From Flavobacteriales bacterium (GTDB lineage: Bacteria; Bacteroidota; Bacteroidia; Flavobacteriales_D; CAJJDF01), in assembly GCA_018609055.1 (NCBI GenBank), contig JABAYJ010000009.1, positions 550,156-614,155 on the forward strand: a DNA stretch of 64,000 bases. The letters are read 5' to 3'. The first letter of the stretch is position 1. Every line of letters starts with the position of its first letter. Position numbers and translations under genes: made by a program. The notes under the pieces were generated by a model that did not search any database, was not told the origin of the DNA, and saw only the letters and a program-made list of their open reading frames with translations. Positions 1-10,008 of the stretch are shown here, one piece after another.

Positions 1-590
1 CTAAAGGAATTACCGATACTCGAGTGATTGAGGCAATTGGAAAAATTCCTCGTCATTTCTTTTTAGATACGGCTTTTACTGAACATGCCTACGAAAACAA
101 AGCTTTTCCAATAGGTTCTGGCCAAACTATTTCTCACCCTTACACGGTTGCTTTTCAATCCGAATTATTGCAGATTAAGAAAGGTCACAAAGTATTGGAA
201 ATCGGAACAGGTTCTGGTTATCAAACTACCGTTTTGATTGAACTTGGTGCAAAAGTTTATAGTGTAGAAAGACAAAAAGAGCTATTTGATAAAACGAAAA
301 GAATCTTAACTAAAATGAGCTACATCTCTGCAAAGCTTTATTATGGTGATGGTTACAAAGGAATTCCTCAATATGCTCCTTACGATTCTATTATTGTTAC
401 TTGTGGAGCTCCTTTTATTCCCGAAGACCTTTTAAGCCAACTAAAAGTAGGAGGTAGGTTGGTAATTCCCGTAGGTGACGAAACTCAAATAATGACTTTG
501 GTTGTAAGAGAATCTGAAACTAATTTCACTAAAAAGACTTTTGGAGATTTTAAATTTGTTCCTATGCTGGAGAAGAAGGCTAGGGATTGA
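1..590 (+). CDS. pcm: Protein-L-isoaspartate O-methyltransferase, 5' end outside window
   Basis: Repairs isoaspartyl residues in aged proteins by methyl transfer from S-adenosylmethionine in the cytoplasm. The frame is open from base 3 (KGITDTR before the GTG at 24), so the true start lies upstream and the GTG should not be taken as a start. Visible family marks are the HFFLDTAF segment, the GSGQTISHPYTVA segment and the SAM-binding motif VLEIGTGSG. The C-terminus is complete and ends in EKKARD. It converges on the LacI-type gene, and I see no clear terminator hairpin in the 75-bp gap. Confident family call; only the N-terminal few dozen residues are missing. Confidence 0.93.
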   Translation, partial: KGITDTRVIEAIGKIPRHFFLDTAFTEHAYENKAFPIGSGQTISHPYTVAFQSELLQIKKGHKVLEIGTGSGYQTTVLIELGAKVYSVERQKELFDKTKRILTKMSYISAKLYYGDGYKGIPQYAPYDSIIVTCGAPFIPEDLLSQLKVGGRLVIPVGDETQIMTLVVRESETNFTKKTFGDFKFVPMLEKKARD

Positions 591-665
591 TTTTTTTCAT
601 TCACTAATTTACCCCTTAACTCATTTAAACATGGATAAAAATTAATAAAATAAGATTAATAATAT

Positions 666-1694
666 TTATGTTGATTCTCTTTCTATTAAATAGGTGTCAA
701 GAATAATTTGTCTGAAATCAATATCACTATCTCCGTGAGCCTCTCTAAGCTCAATCTCTTCAATTAACATTCTTATTGCTGTTTCACCAATTTCGTAATT
801 TGGTTGATGAATAGTAGTAAGACTAGGACGAATAATTTGTGCTACCTGAGAATCGCTAAAACCTATTATTTTTAATTCCTCAGGTATCTTGATTCCAAGA
901 CTTTGAGCAGCTTGAATTGCCCCAACTCCTATTTGATCGGTAACGGCAAAAATTCCATCTGGCTTGTCATCACTATTTAATAATTCAAGAGTAAAGTCAT
1001 ACCCTTCTTTAAGAGTTACATCTTTGCATTCCATTACCATATTAGGATTAAGAGCTATATCATTATCCTCTAAAGCTGATCTGTATCCTTCAAAACGGGC
1101 AATAGAATTTAAAGGATGCTTTGGTCCTCGAATATGCGCAATTTTCTTACATCCTTTCTTTATTAGATGCTCTGTGGCTTTGTAAGCACTACTTTTATCA
1201 TCAATATTCACCTTGTTACACTGAAATGTGTCACTAACCTTATCAAACATTACAATAGGAATATCATATTCTTTTAAAATATCAAAATGTTTAACACTTT
1301 TTGTTTCATTTGCCAAAGAGACTATTATCCCATCAACTTTTTTATTAAAAAGGAATCTCACATGTTTTTTCTCCTGTTTAGAAATGTTATGAGAAGTAGT
1401 AATTATTATTTTATATCCTTTTTCTTCAGCATTTTTTATTATTCCTTCTAATACATTTGAGAAGAAAAAATGAACAACCTCAGGAATTATTACACCAATG
1501 ATATTTGATTTACCTTTTTTGAGTGCAACTGCCCTCATATCAGGTTCGTAATTCATTTTTTTAGCCATTTTAATAACAGCTTTTTTAGTCTCTTTACTAA
1601 TGTCAGGATAGTTTTTTAAGGCCTTAGATACAGTTGTAATTGTTGTTCCTAACTCCAATGCAATATCCTTAAGTGTAGTTCTGTTTTTAGACAT
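666..1694 (-). CDS. LacI-family transcriptional regulator of the sucrose locus
   Basis: A 342-residue LacI/GalR protein. The N-terminal helix-turn-helix (TLKDIALELGTTITTVSKAL, residues about 7-26) is followed by the hinge and a periplasmic-binding-protein-like sensor domain with the usual NVLEGIIKNAEEKGY and IGFSDSQVAQIIRPSLTTIHQP segments. It is divergent from the TonB-dependent receptor/sucrose phosphorylase genes, and a perfect palindrome lies between the two starts, so it is probably their local repressor or activator and may regulate itself. The ligand is inferred to be sucrose or a breakdown product, only from the neighbours. The length is normal for the family. Confidence 0.93.
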   Translation of the reverse strand: MSKNRTTLKDIALELGTTITTVSKALKNYPDISKETKKAVIKMAKKMNYEPDMRAVALKKGKSNIIGVIIPEVVHFFFSNVLEGIIKNAEEKGYKIIITTSHNISKQEKKHVRFLFNKKVDGIIVSLANETKSVKHFDILKEYDIPIVMFDKVSDTFQCNKVNIDDKSSAYKATEHLIKKGCKKIAHIRGPKHPLNSIARFEGYRSALEDNDIALNPNMVMECKDVTLKEGYDFTLELLNSDDKPDGIFAVTDQIGVGAIQAAQSLGIKIPEELKIIGFSDSQVAQIIRPSLTTIHQPNYEIGETAIRMLIEEIELREAHGDSDIDFRQIILDTYLIEREST

Positions 1695-1773
1695 TTTTTA
1701 ATATAAATTGTTGACTAAAGTTAATAAAATTAAAAGAATATTAACATAATTTAGAATTATTCTAAATTAGATT

Positions 1774-1803
1774 TACGAAAACGTTAACGTTAACGTTTTC
1801 GTA
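1774..1803. promoter_or_regulatory. Perfect 30-bp palindrome, probable LacI-type operator
   Basis: Bases 1774-1803 equal their own reverse complement. The arms read TACGAAAACGTTAAC and its complement, and the centre contains the 16-base run ACGTTAACGTTAACGT. LacI-family operators are short palindromes with a central CG, and this one holds overlapping AACGTT half-sites, so more than one register of binding is possible. It lies 80 bp upstream of the regulator start and 140 bp upstream of the receptor start. A second, imperfect palindrome (TTAGAAT-T-ATTCTAA) sits at 1751-1765. A CGGTCA/TGACCG inverted pair at 1878-1915 lies in the presumed receptor leader. Confidence 0.75.
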
Positions 1804-1943
1804 GGTTTTTATACATTTGAGCCTTGTCAGATTAATAAATACTTTACATATTTGGTAATAACAAAACAAAAAAAAATCGGTCAGTCATTTAAAAAACTAT
1901 TTTCAAAATTGACCGGAAGTATTAACCCAAAAACCAATACCAA

Positions 1944-4627
1944 ATGAAAAAAAAATACAGCAGACGCATAAATTTTACAACTAAAATTTTTGGTCTATTA
2001 ATGGCATTCGTAACTCTATCGTTTTCGTCAGGGATATCACAAACCACTATTAAAGGTACAATAGTAGATGAAAGCAACAATACTGTTCCAGGAGTTGCAA
2101 TTTTAATAGAAGGAACATTAGAAGGAACAGTTTCTGATATTGATGGAAAATTTTCTTTAACAACAGAAAAAACAGGTCAAGTAAAATTGAGAACTTCTTA
2201 CACAGGTTATAAAAGTGCTGAAAAAGAATTTGATTTATCTGGAGGACAAGTTGTTTGGGATGTAACATTAATTCAAGATGTTATGGGATTAGACGAATTA
2301 GTAGTAACAGGAGTAGCAAACGGAAGATCTAAATTAGAAAGTAGTGTATCTATTACTACATTAGATCCTAAGGCAATTGAAAATTCTGGAGCAAGAACTA
2401 CTGCAGAAATATTCAGGACTATTCCTGGTATTAAAGCTGAAGCATCTGCAGGAGATGGAAATACAAATATTACAGTAAGAGGAATACCAATTTCTTCAGG
2501 TGGTTCTAGATATTTACAAATTCAAGAAGATGGGTTACCCGTATTACTTTATGGAGATATTGCTTTTGGAACTCAAGATCAATTCGTAAGAGTAGATCAA
2601 ACAATTGGAAGAGTAGAAGCAATTAGAGGTGGATCTGCTGCAACAATGACTAGTAATGGTCCTGCAGGAATAGTAAACTTTATTTCTAAAACTGGAGCTC
2701 AAGAAGGAGGAATGGTAGGGACGTCTTTTGGATTGGATTACAATTCTTTTAGAACTGACTTTAATTATGGAGCACCTATTTCTAATGATTTATCATTTAA
2801 TATTGGTGGTTTTTACAGACAAGGTGAAGGAGCAAAAAATGCAAATCACTTAGTAAACAATGGTGGTCAAATTAAAGCTAACTTAACTAAAAGATATGAT
2901 AATGGTTATGTTAGAATTTATGGAAAATACTTAAATGATAAGAGTGTTGCATACATGCCCATGCCTATTGCTGTTAGTGGAACTAATGCAAACCCAACTT
3001 GGGGATCTATTGATGGATTTAGTGCAAACAGAAATGGTTTACAATCTCCTTTCTTAACCCAAAGTTTTGGATTAGGACCAGATGGTAACCCAAGAAACGT
3101 AAATGTTTCTGATGGATTAAACACTGAGTCTAGCTCTTTTGGAGCATCTATGAAATTTGATTTAGGAAATGGATGGACTTTAACTAGTAATGCAAGGATG
3201 TCAATTAACGGAGGTAGATTTGTTGCACCATTTACTGCACAAGTAGGAACAACAGCATCAGTAATTGATGGAATTGTAACTGGAAATGGAGATACAACTG
3301 CAACTGGTGATCCAGTAGCATATTCTCTTCACAAAGTAACTTCTGGAGATTCTATAGGTGATACCGACAATGGATTAGTTCAAAGAATCCACATGTTTGA
3401 TGTTGAATTAGAAAATTTCAACAATTTTATGAGTGATGTGAAAGTTGACAAAGATTTTGGTCAAGTACAAGTAACCGCAGGTGTATTCAAGAGTAATCAA
3501 AATGTAGAAGCATCTTGGATATGGAATAGTTATTTAATGGAAGTTGGTGAAGATGCTGAATTACTTAATGTAAAAGCTAATGGAAACGACTTAACAAATA
3601 ATGGACAACTTGCATATGGTGTGCCATTTTGGGGTAACTGTTGTACAGGTAAATACAACACTAACTATGATGTAATTGCACCATATATTAATACTGCAGT
3701 AGAAATTACTGAAAAATTAAACTTTGATGGTGGTGTAAGATATGACTACGCTAGAGTAACTGGATCAGTATCACCAAGTCAGCAATTAGCTAATTTTGAT
3801 GTAAACGGAGACGGAACAATTGATGCAGCTGAAAAAAGTGTATCTAGAATAGATAACGCAAACTCTACACCAGTCAACTATAACTATGGTTACGTTTCAT
3901 ATTCTGCAGGTCTTAACTACCTATTAAGTGAGTCTAGTGCTGTTTTTGGAAGATATAGCCAAGGTTATGTTGGAAACGGAGAAAGAGCTACATGGCACCA
4001 AGCTGGACCTTATTTAGAAAACTTAGCACCTAAGAATTCTTTGGCACAAGCTGAACTTGGATACAAAAAGAGATTTAAAAATGCTGGAATATTTATTACT
4101 GCATTTTACGCTCTTACCGAAGAAGAAGCAGGTGTTGAAGCTACAACTCAAGCTGTATTAAGTAACGATTACCAATCTTTAGGAGTTGAATTTGAAGGAC
4201 AAATTAACTTGAAGAGTTTTGATTTTAGAGGTTCTTTAACTTTTGTAGATGCTTCAATAGTTGATAATGACGCTAATGTAAACATTGGTAATGTTCCAAG
4301 AAGGCAACCAGCTATAACATATAGCTTTATGCCATCATATACTTTTGCTGCTGGACACAGTTTAACCTTAATGTAATGGGTCAGTCTAAAGCTTTTGCTC
4401 AAGATAACAATGACTTAATTATGCCAGCATATACATTTGTTAACCTTACTGCTTTTGTAAAAGTGGCTAAGAACACAAGATTAACTTTAAGTGTAAACAA
4501 CTTAACAAATACAATAGGTATTACTGAATCTGAAGAAGGTTCTATTACTGATAATCAAGTAAACTATGTAAGAGCTAGATCAATTGCAGGAAGAACTATC
4601 CGTGCAGGAATCAATGTAAACTTTTAA
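1944..4627 (+). pseudogene. TonB-dependent outer-membrane receptor, broken by one frameshift
   Basis: Outer-membrane active transporter. It has a signal peptide ending near GISQ, a carboxypeptidase-regulatory-like domain (TIKGTIVDESNNTVPGVAI, residues about 34-120), a plug (DELVVTGVA through the IRGGSAATMTSNGPAGIVNFIS segment), and a barrel. The reading frame ends at a TAA at 4374-4376. The missing C-terminal strands (AYTFVNLTAFVKVAKN to the terminal RAGINVNF) continue at once in the -1 frame to 4627. Adding one T to the TTT run at 4361-4363 restores an unbroken protein of about 894 residues reading GHSFNLNVMGQ. So this is either a one-base deletion or a base-calling error. No SusD partner is adjacent. 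Its position suggests sucrose or a sucrose-containing sugar as substrate. Confidence 0.85.
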
Positions 4628-4677
4628 TGATTTTATGATTTTGGTTTAGGGGTAGGATGATTTTCTTACTCCGGTTG

Positions 4678-4706
4678 AAGGGCAGTTTATTTTTAAGCTG
4701 CCCTTT
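4678..4706 (+). terminator. Hairpin plus T-run after the receptor gene
   Basis: AAGGGCAG (4678-4685) pairs with CTGCCCTT (4698-4705) around a 12-base AT-rich loop and runs into TTTT. It lies 50 bp after the receptor stop and only 22 bp before the TTG start of the sucrose phosphorylase. It may therefore work as a partial terminator that lowers expression of the downstream enzyme genes relative to the receptor. Confidence 0.6.
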
Positions 4707-4727
4707 TATTAATTTAAATATTTTAGT

Positions 4728-6185
4728 TTGAAAAATAAAGTTCAATTAATAAGTTATATAGATCGTTTTGGAAAAGGTACAATTGCCGAGTTCCATAATT
4801 TTCTTAAAGAAAACTTACATTCACACCTTGAAGGAGGAGTTCATCTTCTGCCATTCTTTTCTCATATAGATGGTGCAGATGCTGGTTATGACCCAATGAA
4901 TCATAAACAAGTAGATGTACGATTAGGAAATTGGGAAAATATAAAAGATTTATCGCAAGACTTTGATCTTGTAGTAGATCTTATAGTAAATCATATGTCT
5001 GATGAATCTATAGAATTTAAATCTGTTCAAAAAGAGGGTTCAAATTCACCATATTTTGACTTGTTTCTTACTAAAGATAAAGTTTTTAAAAATGATGCTA
5101 ATGAAAATGATATTAGTAAAATTTTTAGACCAAGACCAAATAGTCCATTTTTATTAAAAAAATTAGATAATGGTGAATCACATGAGTTTTGGACAACTTT
5201 TAGCGAACACCAAATTGATATTGATATTAAATCGGATATTGGTAAAAAATATATTGAATCAATAATTGAAACTTTTGCAACCGCAGGAGTTAAAATGATT
5301 CGTCTTGATGCCATAGGGTATTGCATAAAAAAACCAGGTACATCCTGTTTTATGTTAGAGGAGACTCTAGAATATATTTCAGAACTAACTGAAATCGTAA
5401 ATGCCAAAGGAATTAAAGCATTGGCCGAAATTCATGCACATTACGAAACACAAATAGAAATTGCTAAGCGAGTAGATTTCGTCTATGATTTTGCTTTGCC
5501 ACCCCTTATTTTACACACTTTGTATTCTAAAAACACCATTCGATTAAAACAATGGTTAGCTATAAGTCCAAGAAATTGCATTACAGTACTTGATACTCAT
5601 GACGGAATTGGTGTTGCTGATTTAGCCTCAGTTGAAGGGAAACCAGGAATGTTATCAGATTCAGAGATAAATGAATTAGTGAATAACATTCACATTAATT
5701 CTAAAGAGACAAGTAGAAAAGCAACTGGTACAGCTGCATCTAACTTAGATATTTATCAAGTAAATTGTTCGTTTTATGATGCACTAGGAAGGCAAGATAA
5801 CTTATATTTAATAGCTAGAGCTATTCAGTTCTTTTGTCCAGGTATTCCTCAAGTATATTATGGAGGATTATTGGCAGCCGAAAATGAAATGGAACTATTA
5901 GAACAAACCAAAGTAGGAAGAGATATTAATAGACCCTATTTTGATTTTGAAGAAATCTCAAAAATGCTAGATAAAGATCTTGTTAAAGATCTTTTAAAGA
6001 TTATAGAATTTAGAAACTCTAACGATTCATTTAACGGAGAATTTGAATTAATTAATGGAGAAGACGGTCATCTAAACATGAGATGGACAAACGATAAACA
6101 TTGGTCTGAATTAAGTATTGATCTTGTTTCTATGAAAATGGAGATAACTTATACAAATGATAATTTGATGATAAAACACTTTTAA
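4728..6185 (+). CDS. Sucrose phosphorylase (GH13 subfamily 18 type)
   Basis: Splits sucrose with phosphate into alpha-D-glucose-1-phosphate and fructose in the cytoplasm. The 485 residues match the compact GH13 phosphorylase layout. Catalytic positions are visible: nucleophile D194 in RLDAIGYCIKK, acid/base E234 in AEIHAHYE, and transition-state D292 in LDTHDGIG. The PGTSCFM stretch after the nucleophile is typical of sucrose phosphorylases rather than amylases. The start is TTG, because no ATG precedes the conserved VQLISYIDRFG segment. The MFS permease follows 13 bp later and then a fructokinase, which matches the products. Related phosphorylases can use sucrose-6'-phosphate or glucosylglycerate; a sucrose preference is inferred from the neighbours. 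Confidence 0.92.
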   Translation: MKNKVQLISYIDRFGKGTIAEFHNFLKENLHSHLEGGVHLLPFFSHIDGADAGYDPMNHKQVDVRLGNWENIKDLSQDFDLVVDLIVNHMSDESIEFKSVQKEGSNSPYFDLFLTKDKVFKNDANENDISKIFRPRPNSPFLLKKLDNGESHEFWTTFSEHQIDIDIKSDIGKKYIESIIETFATAGVKMIRLDAIGYCIKKPGTSCFMLEETLEYISELTEIVNAKGIKALAEIHAHYETQIEIAKRVDFVYDFALPPLILHTLYSKNTIRLKQWLAISPRNCITVLDTHDGIGVADLASVEGKPGMLSDSEINELVNNIHINSKETSRKATGTAASNLDIYQVNCSFYDALGRQDNLYLIARAIQFFCPGIPQVYYGGLLAAENEMELLEQTKVGRDINRPYFDFEEISKMLDKDLVKDLLKIIEFRNSNDSFNGEFELINGEDGHLNMRWTNDKHWSELSIDLVSMKMEITYTNDNLMIKHF

Positions 6186-6198
6186 TTAAACTTAAATT

Positions 6199-7581
6199 AT
6201 GAAAGGTACTAAGCGTAGAATGAGTTTTGGTAGTATTATGAGTATGAATTTTGGATTCTTTGGAATTCAGTTCAGTTTTGGATTACAGCAAAGTAATATG
6301 AGTGCTATTTACTCTTATTTAGGTGCTGATGCCGAAAACTTGGCAATTCTATGGCTTGCTGGTCCAGTTACAGGATTAATAGTGCAGCCTATAATTGGAG
6401 CAGTGAGTGATGGTACTTGGTCACCAAAATTTGGAAGAAGAAAACCGTTCTTTTTGGTAGGGGCTATTCTTGCAAGTATTGCTTTAATCTTAATGCCCTA
6501 TTCAGAAACAATTTGGATGGCAGCAGGTTTGTTATGGATTTTGGATGCCGCAAATAATATTGCAATGGAACCTTACAGAGCTTTTATAACCGATATGTTG
6601 CCAGAAAAGCAACACTCTTTAGGTTTCTTAATGCAAAGTTTTTTTACTGGATTGGGTACTACATTAGCCAATTTTGCTCCAGCAATTATAGTTTCTTTTG
6701 GTATTCTATCGCTCTCAGATAAGATGGATAATGGAATCCCTACTTTTACTTATTGGGCATTTGGTATTGGTGCTTTTGCTTCAATTGCCACCATATTATT
6801 TTCTGTATTAACAACCAAAGAATATCCGCCAACAGAAGAGGAATTAATTGAGATGAAGGCTGCTAAAGCAGAAGGAAATGTTTTTACAAGAACAATTAAA
6901 GACATTAAAGTTGCAGTTATAGAAATGCCAAAAACAATGAAGCAACTTATTCCTGTTCAGTTTCTTACTTGGTTTGGTATGTTTTGCTATTGGCAGTATA
7001 TAACTTTAGCTTTATCACAATCTATATTTGGAACTACTGATGCAGAAACTGATTTTTTTGCTCAAGCTCAAATTTTAACGGGTAACATAAACGGAACATA
7101 CAACATTGTTTGTTTTTCTGTTGCCTTTCTTTTAGTTCCTTTGGCTACAAAAATTGGTGCTAAAAAAGTTCACTTTATCGGTTTGCTACTAGGAGGTGTT
7201 AGTTTGTTAGCTTTACCATATTTAGATTACAACACTCAATTATTCTCTTTCTCAAATCCTTTTGGAGATGGAATTGTAGAGGTGTCACAAATTTATTTAG
7301 TATCCTTTGGATTAGGAATAGCATGGGCTTCTATGCTAGCAATTCCATACAAGTTGTTAGCTTCATCATTACCAGCTGGTAAAACAGGAGTTTATATGGG
7401 TATTTTTAATATGTTTATCGTTATTCCAATGATAATTCAAATATTCTCTATGCAATATTTCTTGTACGATTTATTAGGGAGCAATCCAGTAAATATTATC
7501 ACTTTAGCTGGTGTTTGTTTAGCTCTAGCAGCCGTATTTACATTATTTATCAAAAGCCATAGAGTAAAAGAATTATATTAA
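6199..7581 (+). CDS. MFS sugar transporter, sucrose-type (GPH/SLC45-like)
   Basis: A 460-residue inner-membrane permease with about 12 hydrophobic segments. The loop motif SDGTWSPKFGRRKPFF (after transmembrane segment 2) is the signature seen in plant sucrose/proton symporters and their bacterial relatives. The NIAMEPYRAFITDMLPEKQ segment is also typical of this group. It sits between the sucrose phosphorylase and the fructokinase, and its stop codon touches the next ATG (TAAATG), so the genes are almost certainly co-transcribed. The likely role is proton-driven import of intact sucrose from the periplasm. Maltose or another disaccharide cannot be excluded from sequence alone. Confidence 0.9.
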   Translation: MKGTKRRMSFGSIMSMNFGFFGIQFSFGLQQSNMSAIYSYLGADAENLAILWLAGPVTGLIVQPIIGAVSDGTWSPKFGRRKPFFLVGAILASIALILMPYSETIWMAAGLLWILDAANNIAMEPYRAFITDMLPEKQHSLGFLMQSFFTGLGTTLANFAPAIIVSFGILSLSDKMDNGIPTFTYWAFGIGAFASIATILFSVLTTKEYPPTEEELIEMKAAKAEGNVFTRTIKDIKVAVIEMPKTMKQLIPVQFLTWFGMFCYWQYITLALSQSIFGTTDAETDFFAQAQILTGNINGTYNIVCFSVAFLLVPLATKIGAKKVHFIGLLLGGVSLLALPYLDYNTQLFSFSNPFGDGIVEVSQIYLVSFGLGIAWASMLAIPYKLLASSLPAGKTGVYMGIFNMFIVIPMIIQIFSMQYFLYDLLGSNPVNIITLAGVCLALAAVFTLFIKSHRVKELY

Positions 7582-8439
7582 ATGAAAATTTTAGCTTTTG
7601 GAGAAGTATTGTGGGATGTAGTTGAAAATAACTATCACTTAGGTGGAGCACCACTTAATTTTGCAGCACATGCAATAAAATGTGGAGTTTCTTCAGCAAT
7701 TATATCAGCAGTTGGAAAAGATGAATTGGGTAATAAATGTATTAAAGAGATAGAAAAAATAGGTGTTGAGACTAGTTTTATTCAAAATATTTTACACAAA
7801 AATACCGGTACTGTCCAAGTAGAAATAAAAAATGGGCAGCCTTATTATGAAATAATAAATGACGTAGCATTTGATCATATAAATTCAGAATTTATTGATT
7901 TTGAATCAATTAAAAGTTTTGATTGTTTTTATTTTGGAACTCTTGCTCAAAGAAATCCCGTAAGCCAATCTTGTTTAAAAATCATATTAGATGATTGTGA
8001 TTTTAAACATGTTTTTTTTGATGCAAACCTGAGACAATCCTACTACTCAAAATCTATGTTAGATTTTTCCCTAAAAAAATGTTCAATTCTTAAATTAAAT
8101 GATGAAGAGGTAGAAATCCTCTCTGATTTATTGTTTTATAAAAAGATGAATTTTAAAGACTTTATTAATGAATTGATAAATAAATATCCTTCAATTTCTG
8201 TTGTGATAATTACCAAAGGAGCTGATGGTTGTTTGGTTTACAAAGATAAAATTTTCACTGATGTTGCTTCACAACCAATTACTGTAAAAGATACAATTGG
8301 AGCAGGAGATTCTTTTTCTGCTGCATTTTGTTCAAGTTATTTTAAAAATAATGATGTTATTGAGGCAGCAACTTTTGCAAATAAAATAGGAGGTATTGTT
8401 GCTTCTATGAGTGGCGCTATTCCACAGTATAGTTTATAA
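7582..8439 (+). CDS. PfkB-family carbohydrate kinase, probable fructokinase
   Basis: Phosphorylates a sugar with ATP in the cytoplasm. The 285 residues show the PfkB N-terminal glycine motif (GGAPLNFAAHAIKCG, about residues 20-34) and the C-terminal signature DTIGAGDSFSAAF with the catalytic base D243. The start ATG directly follows the permease stop with no spacer, which points to translational coupling. Fructose is the product released by the upstream sucrose phosphorylase, so conversion of fructose to fructose-6-phosphate is the natural reading. Ribokinase-type substrates are possible in this family but less likely here. It is the last gene of the sucrose locus. Confidence 0.9.
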   Translation: MKILAFGEVLWDVVENNYHLGGAPLNFAAHAIKCGVSSAIISAVGKDELGNKCIKEIEKIGVETSFIQNILHKNTGTVQVEIKNGQPYYEIINDVAFDHINSEFIDFESIKSFDCFYFGTLAQRNPVSQSCLKIILDDCDFKHVFFDANLRQSYYSKSMLDFSLKKCSILKLNDEEVEILSDLLFYKKMNFKDFINELINKYPSISVVIITKGADGCLVYKDKIFTDVASQPITVKDTIGAGDSFSAAFCSSYFKNNDVIEAATFANKIGGIVASMSGAIPQYSL

Positions 8440-8544
8440 TAATCTTATTTGACTTAACATTTCATTTTAGCTTTTAATCAGTTTACTTTTGTTTAATAAA
8501 TTCAAGTTTTAGGAATCATTTCCAAAGTTTACTCGATAAATAAG

Positions 8545-9915
8545 ATGCTACAAACCTATACCAAAGAATTCAATAGAAATTTACAACTTGCTTGGCCAAT
8601 TATCTTAGGATTATTAGGGCATACGGTTGTGGGATTGGTAGATAACATAATGGTTGGTAAATTAGGAACTGGACCACTTGCTGCTGTAAGTTTGGGAAAT
8701 AGTTTCTTATTCATAGGAATGTCGGTTATTTTGGGTTTCTCTACAGGAATTACACCTTTGGTAGCCGCATCAGATTCTACAAATAATACTAAAGAAGGTA
8801 AAAGCGTACTTAAAAATGGACTTTTACTTGTGACAGGTTTAGGGGTTTTATTAACGTTAATCATCTTTTTTATTAGGCCACTGTTATACCACATGAAACA
8901 AACCGAAGAGGTGGTAAAGTTGGCAATTCCTTACCTAAATATTGTTGCACTTTCGCTAATTCCTTTAGCAGTTTTTCAAGCATTTAAGCAGTTTGCAGAT
9001 GGTTTGTCACAAACAAAATATTCTATGTGGGCAACAATTATTGCCAATGTGCTAAATGTTGTTCTTAATTATGTATTGATTTATGGAATTTGGATTTTCC
9101 CAGAAATGGGAATTGTTGGAGCAGCCTGGGGAACTTTAATATCTAGAGTTGTAATGGCAATTGCTATGTATTTATATATCTATAAGAAAGAGAAATTCTT
9201 AGTTTACTTTGAAAATTTATGGAAAGAGAAATTCTTAAAAACAACTATTAAAAAACTAAACGGAATTGGTTTTCCATCTGCTTTGCAAATGTTTTTTGAG
9301 TTTGGAATTTTCACTGCAGGTATTTGGCTTTCGGGAACATTAGGTAAAAACCCTCAAGCAGCCAATCAGATTGCTCTTAACCTTTCTTCTATGACATTTA
9401 TGTTTGCAATGGGATTAGCTGTTGTAGCTACTATTAGAGTTGGAAACCAATACGGACTAATGAACTTTAAAGAGCTAAGGCGAATAGCTTTTTCTATCTT
9501 TCTTCTTATCCTTATTATGGATGTGATTTTTGCTATTTTCTTTATGATTTATAATGAGTTTTTGCCAACACTTTACTTAGATGTGAATGATGTTGCTAAC
9601 CAACAAGACAATACCGAAGTGATTGCAATTACAGCTAAATTGATGATTATTGCTGCTTTTTTTCAGTTATTTGATGGAATGCAAGCAGTTGTTTTAGGAG
9701 CATTAAAAGGAATGCAAGATGTAAAAATCCCTACAGCAATTACTTTTGTAGCCTATTGGATAATCTCTTTTCCTATTTGCTACTTGGCAGGAATTACTTT
9801 TGGATACGGATCAGAAGGAATTTGGTTAGGTTTCCTTGTAGGATTGGGAGCCTCTGCAGGTATGTTGCTTTGGAGATTTAATCTGGTTACTAAAAGGCAA
9901 TTAGACAATTCTTAA
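8545..9915 (+). CDS. MATE-family multidrug/sodium antiporter
   Basis: Inner-membrane efflux pump of 456 residues with about 12 hydrophobic segments in two homologous halves. The first half opens with LAWPIILGLLGHTVVGLVDNIMVGKLG, and the second begins near GIGFPSALQMFFEFGIFTAGIWLSG; both are typical of the NorM/DinF branch. It is separated from the fructokinase by 105 bp and is likely its own unit. It faces the next gene convergently, with a hairpin between them. The exported compounds cannot be told from sequence. Confidence 0.93.
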   Translation: MLQTYTKEFNRNLQLAWPIILGLLGHTVVGLVDNIMVGKLGTGPLAAVSLGNSFLFIGMSVILGFSTGITPLVAASDSTNNTKEGKSVLKNGLLLVTGLGVLLTLIIFFIRPLLYHMKQTEEVVKLAIPYLNIVALSLIPLAVFQAFKQFADGLSQTKYSMWATIIANVLNVVLNYVLIYGIWIFPEMGIVGAAWGTLISRVVMAIAMYLYIYKKEKFLVYFENLWKEKFLKTTIKKLNGIGFPSALQMFFEFGIFTAGIWLSGTLGKNPQAANQIALNLSSMTFMFAMGLAVVATIRVGNQYGLMNFKELRRIAFSIFLLILIMDVIFAIFFMIYNEFLPTLYLDVNDVANQQDNTEVIAITAKLMIIAAFFQLFDGMQAVVLGALKGMQDVKIPTAITFVAYWIISFPICYLAGITFGYGSEGIWLGFLVGLGASAGMLLWRFNLVTKRQLDNS

Positions 9916-9956
9916 AGCCTAAAAATAAAAAGATTAAATTTTATTTTTATATAAAA

Positions 9957-9990
9957 AAAAGCTCTCAACTCAATAGAGAAGAAGGCTTTT
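9957..9990. terminator. Possible bidirectional terminator between convergent genes
   Basis: AAAAGC (9957-9962) pairs with GCTTTT (9985-9990), with a weaker inner TCTC/GAGA pairing and an unpaired bulge. A-runs and T-runs on both sides would suit termination of the MATE gene and of the convergent gene ending at 10009. The stem is short and bulged, so confidence is modest. Confidence 0.45.
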
Positions 9991-10008
9991 AAAATATAAG
10001 ATTGTTAG

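Noticed and set aside
4355..4380. Programmed -1 frameshift in the receptor gene
   Set aside because: No slippery heptamer of the X-XXY-YYZ kind and no downstream stem; receptors do not use this. A one-base loss is simpler.
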